32,494 bases of DNA from a virus, in IMG/VR virus record IMGVR_UViG_3300014933_000167, positions 1 through 32,494 of that record, one strand, 5' to 3'. Of this stretch, positions 29,411 through 32,494 are shown piece by piece. The position numbers were made by a program, and so were the translations under genes. Position 1 is the stretch's first letter, and each line of letters starts with the position of its first letter. A model generated the notes under the pieces. That model was not told the DNA's origin. It saw only the letters and a program-made list of their open reading frames with translations, and ran no database searches.

Positions 29411-30091
29411 TTACTGAAGAAGACCAAGAACGTACACATCACCATAAATCGCACCAATGCGTCCAGCGGTATCAGCCGTGGAAGCCTCAGTCGTGAGAGA
29501 TGGATTGTAGTACGAGAAGGTCGTGCTGGTGGTCGAAAGAACCTGAACAAGACCATTATAAGCGGCATTTCCAACCGAAAGCACCTTAACCATTACACCA
29601 GCAGTCAACCAAGTTGGAACACTCGAAACAGTGATGGTCGAAATGTTGTTCGTGGTGGAACGATTGGTGGAAGCGAGTGCAGGAATAGCGGGAGTCGTTA
29701 CGTTAATACGAAGCGTCTCAGTTGAAGCGGCTCCAGTATTAGCAGTCGTTGCGTTAGGAAGCCCCCCAAGAACATACCCGTTTGTGGCGGGAGTGAAAAT
29801 GGTTTGCGACAGATTGGCAGCGGAGCTATTTGGCGTTTGAACAGGGGTTGTTGGCAGGGTAGCCGTTGCAATGTTCTCACCATTAGTTCCATTGTCAATT
29901 GCCACAACAGCGGCAGTTCCATTGGTTCCAAGGGCATTCCTGTAAACAACAAACGAAGACGTTGGGATAAACGTCTGCTCATCGTATTCAAGCTGACCAA
30001 GTGTATAGGTTCCTGCGACAGTAAAGTCAACGGCAAGTGGGCCGAACTTTACTAGCGTAAGATTATTAGGAGTAGGTTTAGGGACGGACAT
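29411..30091 (-). CDS. Putative capsid decoration/minor head protein, 226 aa
   Basis: The product is Thr/Ala/Asn-rich and beta-prone with no Cys (GTYTLGQLEYDEQTFIPTSS, then NISTITVSSVPTWLTAGVMV near the C-terminal third). It has higher GC and a cleaner codon pattern than the fibre genes, like the capsid gene, which suggests high expression. Being the second gene after the major capsid candidate, a decoration or head-completion role is plausible. No family was recognised. Confidence 0.55.
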   Translation of the reverse strand: MSVPKPTPNNLTLVKFGPLAVDFTVAGTYTLGQLEYDEQTFIPTSSFVVYRNALGTNGTAAVVAIDNGTNGENIATATLPTTPVQTPNSSAANLSQTIFTPATNGYVLGGLPNATTANTGAASTETLRINVTTPAIPALASTNRSTTNNISTITVSSVPTWLTAGVMVKVLSVGNAAYNGLVQVLSTTSTTFSYYNPSLTTEASTADTAGRIGAIYGDVYVLGLLQ

Positions 30092-30105
30092 AATTTTGTT
30101 TAATT

Positions 30106-30429
30106 TTAGTAGTAACTAGGGGTGTTGTAAATAACATTGTTAAGAGTGTAGTTAACTACAACTGTTTCTGTAGTTGGTGCAACTGTAATAGCATTAGCCA
30201 ATGGGCCATTGCCACTAAGATATGCAGCACCAGTAACAGTAACTCCATTAATAACACACGTTCCACCACCATTGGTAGAAATAGAATAAGTAATAGCTGA
30301 AGTAGGAATGGTAAAAGTATTACCAGTCGTAACTACAACGAAATAAGGAGTCAAGGGTTGCCCCGACCCTGCGTAAAGCAGGGCGGGGGCGTTCAAGACA
30401 CTCGACGGGGCGTAATCAGAAGAGTTCAT
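30106..30429 (-). CDS. Small head-associated beta protein, 107 aa
   Basis: The N-terminus is Pro/Ser/Ala-rich (DYAPSSVLNAPALLYAGSGQ), followed by an immunoglobulin-like beta pattern (TFTIPTSAITYSIS, then ETVVVNYTLNN). It is the first gene after the major capsid candidate, 20 bases downstream. Size and fold would suit a capsid decoration protein. This is inference from position; no family was recognised. A short perfect GC-rich hairpin lies in its 5' coding part (30367-30383). Confidence 0.5.
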   Translation of the reverse strand: MNSSDYAPSSVLNAPALLYAGSGQPLTPYFVVVTTGNTFTIPTSAITYSISTNGGGTCVINGVTVTGAAYLSGNGPLANAITVAPTTETVVVNYTLNNVIYNTPSYY

Positions 30430-30449
30430 CGAAGTGTTTTATTACTTGA

Positions 30450-31859
30450 TTAGATAGGCTGACTAACGGCACTCGAACAAGCATAGCAATCAGGGGTGTA
30501 TTGCGGTGCATAGCTAGGAGTGAGGGGACAAGCGGCAGGGATCACCAACTGAGCATTGTTCAACCTGTGAAGGATGGAGTGCATAAGTGTTGGATCTTGG
30601 AATTGCATACCCATGCGGAACTGGTTCCAGAAGAAACCTTGATCTCGCTTGATGTTGCACTCCCAATCTGGATTCTTCCACTCCCAATCACCAGCGTAGT
30701 TCTGGGTCATGCCTTGAGCTTCACCGATTCCACTCTGGGAAGGAGAAATCCACTTGATCATTGCTTTGTTAACCCAAGGATTGGTGATGCCGAAATCGGC
30801 ATACTGATAGGCTTGGTTCTGGATGTATTTGCAACCAAGTTCCGTGGTAACAGGAATGTAAGGAAGCACACGAACCAGACGAGGCCAAGTCGTAGGATCA
30901 TTGACGTTGAAGGTAGGAAGAGAAGCATTATAAACCCAATCCACATTCAGACGAACACCATTGATGTCGTTACAGAAGGCATAGTTTCCGATAACACGAT
31001 CAATACCAAGAGAGTATTGAAGTTGCTTATCATCAAAGTCACTAACGCTCTCCCACCATCCACCAGACTGCTTGGCATACTGCCAGAGCTGACGAAGGAC
31101 TCGGCTATCAGGAACAACGATCTCAAGGAGAGGACGACCAGCGGCCTCACTCACATCAAGACGATAGGCATCATCTTCACGCTGAAGGTTGATGAGGATG
31201 TCATCAAGGGTATCAAGCGAGAGGAGACCAATGTTGTTAAGTTGAGAAACAGGGAGCTTAACATAGACATAACCCATGTTGAAGCTACCTTCATTCGTCC
31301 CCTCAAAAGGCTGAACGATGAACATTTGGTCATCAGGGGTAACGCAAGAGACAAGGCTCTGTCCGTTAGAAACAGGAACCCACTTGTGTCCAGCACCACC
31401 GATCCAGTTGGAACGAGCAAACTCCTCATGGACATTCTTGGTGATGTTGACATTCGTTGCCATGATGTGATCCATCTCTTCCTGTGGGAACAGACGATAC
31501 ATGAAATCGGTAAGCTGATACCAATCGGTGCGCATTGCCTTGGTGAAGAGGCTGAAGCTGTACGATTCAGTCCCGGGGTGAGCAATGGTCTCAAACTGAA
31601 CGTCATCCGAGTTTTGGATGCAACGTCCACTCTGAACTTGTTGCCAAGGTTGATCAGGATTGTACCATCCACGACCAAAACGGAAAGCCTTTTGGGTTGG
31701 GAGGGTATTCAGAGGCCAAGTCTCAGTTTCGAGACGACCATAATAAATTGAGTTGATCGCCATCTTCTTAATGAAGAAGGGATTGTAATAAGTCCTAGCC
31801 TCACGGAAGAGTGTATCCACATCTTCACAAGCTGAGAACGTAACGCCATTCTGTGCCAT
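30450..31859 (-). CDS. Major capsid protein candidate, 469 aa
   Basis: This is the first full gene of the late arm, of typical capsid length, with a strong promoter-like leader and higher GC than its neighbours. The N-terminus reads MAQNGVTFSACEDVDTLFRE. The rest is mixed alpha/beta with many aromatic residues (KHKW-like AGHKWVPVSNGQ, PWVNKAMIKW), and the C-terminus ends with a Cys-containing DCYACSSAVSQPI. I use the ATG at 31859; the longer frame to 31922 runs through the leader and promoter. I recognise no defined HK97 subfamily, so the call rests on position, length and expression signals. Confidence 0.65.
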   Translation of the reverse strand: MAQNGVTFSACEDVDTLFREARTYYNPFFIKKMAINSIYYGRLETETWPLNTLPTQKAFRFGRGWYNPDQPWQQVQSGRCIQNSDDVQFETIAHPGTESYSFSLFTKAMRTDWYQLTDFMYRLFPQEEMDHIMATNVNITKNVHEEFARSNWIGGAGHKWVPVSNGQSLVSCVTPDDQMFIVQPFEGTNEGSFNMGYVYVKLPVSQLNNIGLLSLDTLDDILINLQREDDAYRLDVSEAAGRPLLEIVVPDSRVLRQLWQYAKQSGGWWESVSDFDDKQLQYSLGIDRVIGNYAFCNDINGVRLNVDWVYNASLPTFNVNDPTTWPRLVRVLPYIPVTTELGCKYIQNQAYQYADFGITNPWVNKAMIKWISPSQSGIGEAQGMTQNYAGDWEWKNPDWECNIKRDQGFFWNQFRMGMQFQDPTLMHSILHRLNNAQLVIPAACPLTPSYAPQYTPDCYACSSAVSQPI

Positions 31860-31903
31860 ATAATTTGGTTGTTGTAGTTTGTTTTTGTGAAACAACAAGG
31901 ATC

Positions 31904-31932
31904 GCTCCCTATTATAACACAATTATTGTGTT
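31904..31932 (-). promoter_or_regulatory. Extended -10 promoter with overlapping palindromic operator candidate
   Basis: On the - strand TGT-TATAAT (TATAAT at 31916-31911) forms a perfect extended -10 about 52 bases upstream of the capsid ATG. No good -35 is seen. Overlapping its upstream edge is a perfect 17-bp inverted repeat, AACACAAT-T-ATTGTGTT (31916-31932), placed like a repressor or activator site. Confidence 0.55.
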
Positions 31933-31949
31933 TAGGTTTTGCGATCTGG

Positions 31950-32034
31950 CAACCATCGCTGGTTGGTGCCCCCACCATACTGCGCTTAAGAATCACACCC
32001 CGCTTTTTTGTTTTTTGTCAGGAGCTACCCTGAC
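31950..32034. other. Leader/intergenic region with two small inverted repeats and an orphan reading frame
   Basis: CAACCA-TCGC-TGGTTG (31950-31965) and GTCAGG-AGCTAC-CCTGAC (32017-32034) are perfect 6-bp stems. Neither is followed by a T-run on either strand, so neither is a convincing terminator. The whole gap between the capsid start and the HNH gene (31860-32114) holds these stems, the promoter and a start-less 30-codon frame at 31993-32085, but no supported gene. Confidence 0.4.
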
Positions 32035-32114
32035 TGGTGCTTCATCCAAGAGCAGTTGGGTAATTACTCCAACTAATCCAGATGACTAATGGTTACTAGA
32101 AAAACAAAAATCCG

Positions 32115-32494
32115 TCAACTATTTTTTTCTAAATAAAAAATTGCCTCTTGTAATAAAAATGGAGAATCCAAAAACATTCCAATTCCTCTATTGCAATTCC
32201 CGCAAAGAAGACCCCTTATTTTTTTTGTTTTATGACAATGATCCACCGAAAGTGCCCTTCCTGTTTTGCATTCATTTTTGCAAATTGCACAAGTTTGATT
32301 TTGTTTTTTTAATAGCAAAGAGTAATCTTTTGCCGTTAATCCATATTGACGCTTTAGTGCTGAATTTCTTCGACTCTCAGGGTTTTTTTTAAACCATTCT
32401 CTTGATTTTAATTTGGCAAGATCAGGGTTTTCTTTTCTCCATAATTTTCTTTTTTGCGCATCTCTATTTCTAATAAAATCAAACTTTTCTTTAG
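32115..32494 (-). CDS. Recombination endonuclease VII (HNH/His-Me finger), 5' end outside the window
   Basis: The frame stays open to the window edge; the apparent start at 32318 is only a TTG inside it. The readable part is an N-terminal basic region (about 45 residues of KRK/KSREW type), then KRQYGLTAKDYSLLLKKQNQ. After this comes CAICKNE, the core LSVDHCHKTKKIRGLLCGNCN and the ending GIGMF. Paired CxxC motifs and the VDHCH...GLLC..CN block are the signature of phage endonuclease VII, which cleaves branched DNA. It may serve in genome maturation or act as a free-standing homing-type nuclease beside the capsid gene. Confidence 0.85.
   Translation of the reverse strand, partial: KEKFDFIRNRDAQKRKLWRKENPDLAKLKSREWFKKNPESRRNSALKRQYGLTAKDYSLLLKKQNQTCAICKNECKTGRALSVDHCHKTKKIRGLLCGNCNRGIGMFLDSPFLLQEAIFYLEKNS

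Noticed and set aside
29364-29440. Possible complete tRNA gene on the - strand
   Set aside because: Only the T-arm-like stem-loop is present; no matching acceptor, D-arm or anticodon stem could be folded at normal spacing, and the 5' part would lie in a coding region.
30367-30383. GC-rich hairpin CCCTGC-GTAAA-GCAGGG as a regulatory element
   Set aside because: It lies inside coding sequence for PALLYAG, has only six pairs and no T-run; chance or codon choice explains it.
30501-31751. Long 416-codon open frame on the + strand
   Set aside because: It lies opposite the major capsid candidate, and its composition looks like a reverse-strand shadow of that gene with no domain signal.
32017-32034. 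Terminator between the endonuclease VII and capsid genes
   Set aside because: The 6-bp stem is perfect, but on the - strand it is followed by A residues and on the + strand by mixed sequence, so the required T-run is missing.
31853-32089. 78-codon + strand ORF over the capsid leader
   Set aside because: It overlaps the capsid start and promoter on the opposite strand, has no recognisable motif, and no other + strand genes occur in this arm.
1-32494. CRISPR array
   Set aside because: No set of regularly spaced identical repeats was found; the repeats seen are protein-coding fibre or DPFADLIP repeats and one pair of direct repeats.

Overview
The window is part of a tailed double-stranded DNA bacteriophage genome (class Caudoviricetes, most likely a short-tailed podovirus-type virion). 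The evidence is the mix of small tightly overlapping early genes, a recombination and replication module, a major capsid candidate, tail and internal virion proteins, tail fibres and a lysis cassette. A small lipoprotein that looks like an outer-membrane spanin points to a Gram-negative host. The host cannot be named from this sequence. Most structural genes lack a Shine-Dalgarno sequence and have A/T-rich leaders, which fits a host that relies little on SD pairing (Bacteroidota is one such group, but this is inference). No integrase, repressor, terminase, portal, DNA polymerase or RNA polymerase gene is seen, so the window is not the whole genome.

Left arm, 1-8326, all + strand. Small unknown genes come first (97-1013), including a ribbon-helix-helix regulator. 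Next is a run of very basic microproteins (1017-1891), including a DUF6321 protein and a conserved small phage protein split by an in-frame TGA. A perfect GC-rich hairpin follows. Then comes the recombination/replication module: ERF-type annealing protein, a small insert flanked by a duplicated gene start, a Cas4/RecB-like PD-(D/E)XK nuclease, and an SSB-like protein with an acidic DDIPF tail. Further on are a conserved unknown phage protein, a DUF1064 nuclease and a replication-initiator/helicase-loader-like protein. The arm ends with small membrane, secreted and Cys/His-rich proteins. Neighbouring stops and starts repeatedly overlap as ATGA or TAATG, so most of the arm probably forms one or a few operons.

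Right arm, 32494-8328, all - strand. In transcription order it holds a partial endonuclease VII (HNH) gene, then a promoter-like leader with an extended -10 and a perfect palindrome, then the major capsid candidate. Three small virion proteins follow, with a strong intercistronic stem-loop among them. Next is the lysis cassette: holin-like protein, o-spanin-like lipoprotein, coiled-coil membrane protein, second holin-like protein and GH108 endolysin. After that come three tail-fibre-like genes, a 726-residue tail protein with an inserted fibronectin-III-like segment, small structural proteins, a cupin and three internal-virion/ejection candidates, one of 1836 residues. The arm ends with a two-domain glycosyltransferase. 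The two arms converge at 8327 with a one-base gap.

The left arm supplies DNA replication, annealing and nuclease functions. The right arm builds the capsid, tail and ejection apparatus and lyses the cell. The best candidates for something unusual are the duplicated start around an inserted ORF (2654-3075), the TGA-split microprotein (1017-1163), the palindromic operator over the capsid promoter (31911-31932), the fused glycosyltransferase, and the cysteine-rich fibre family.
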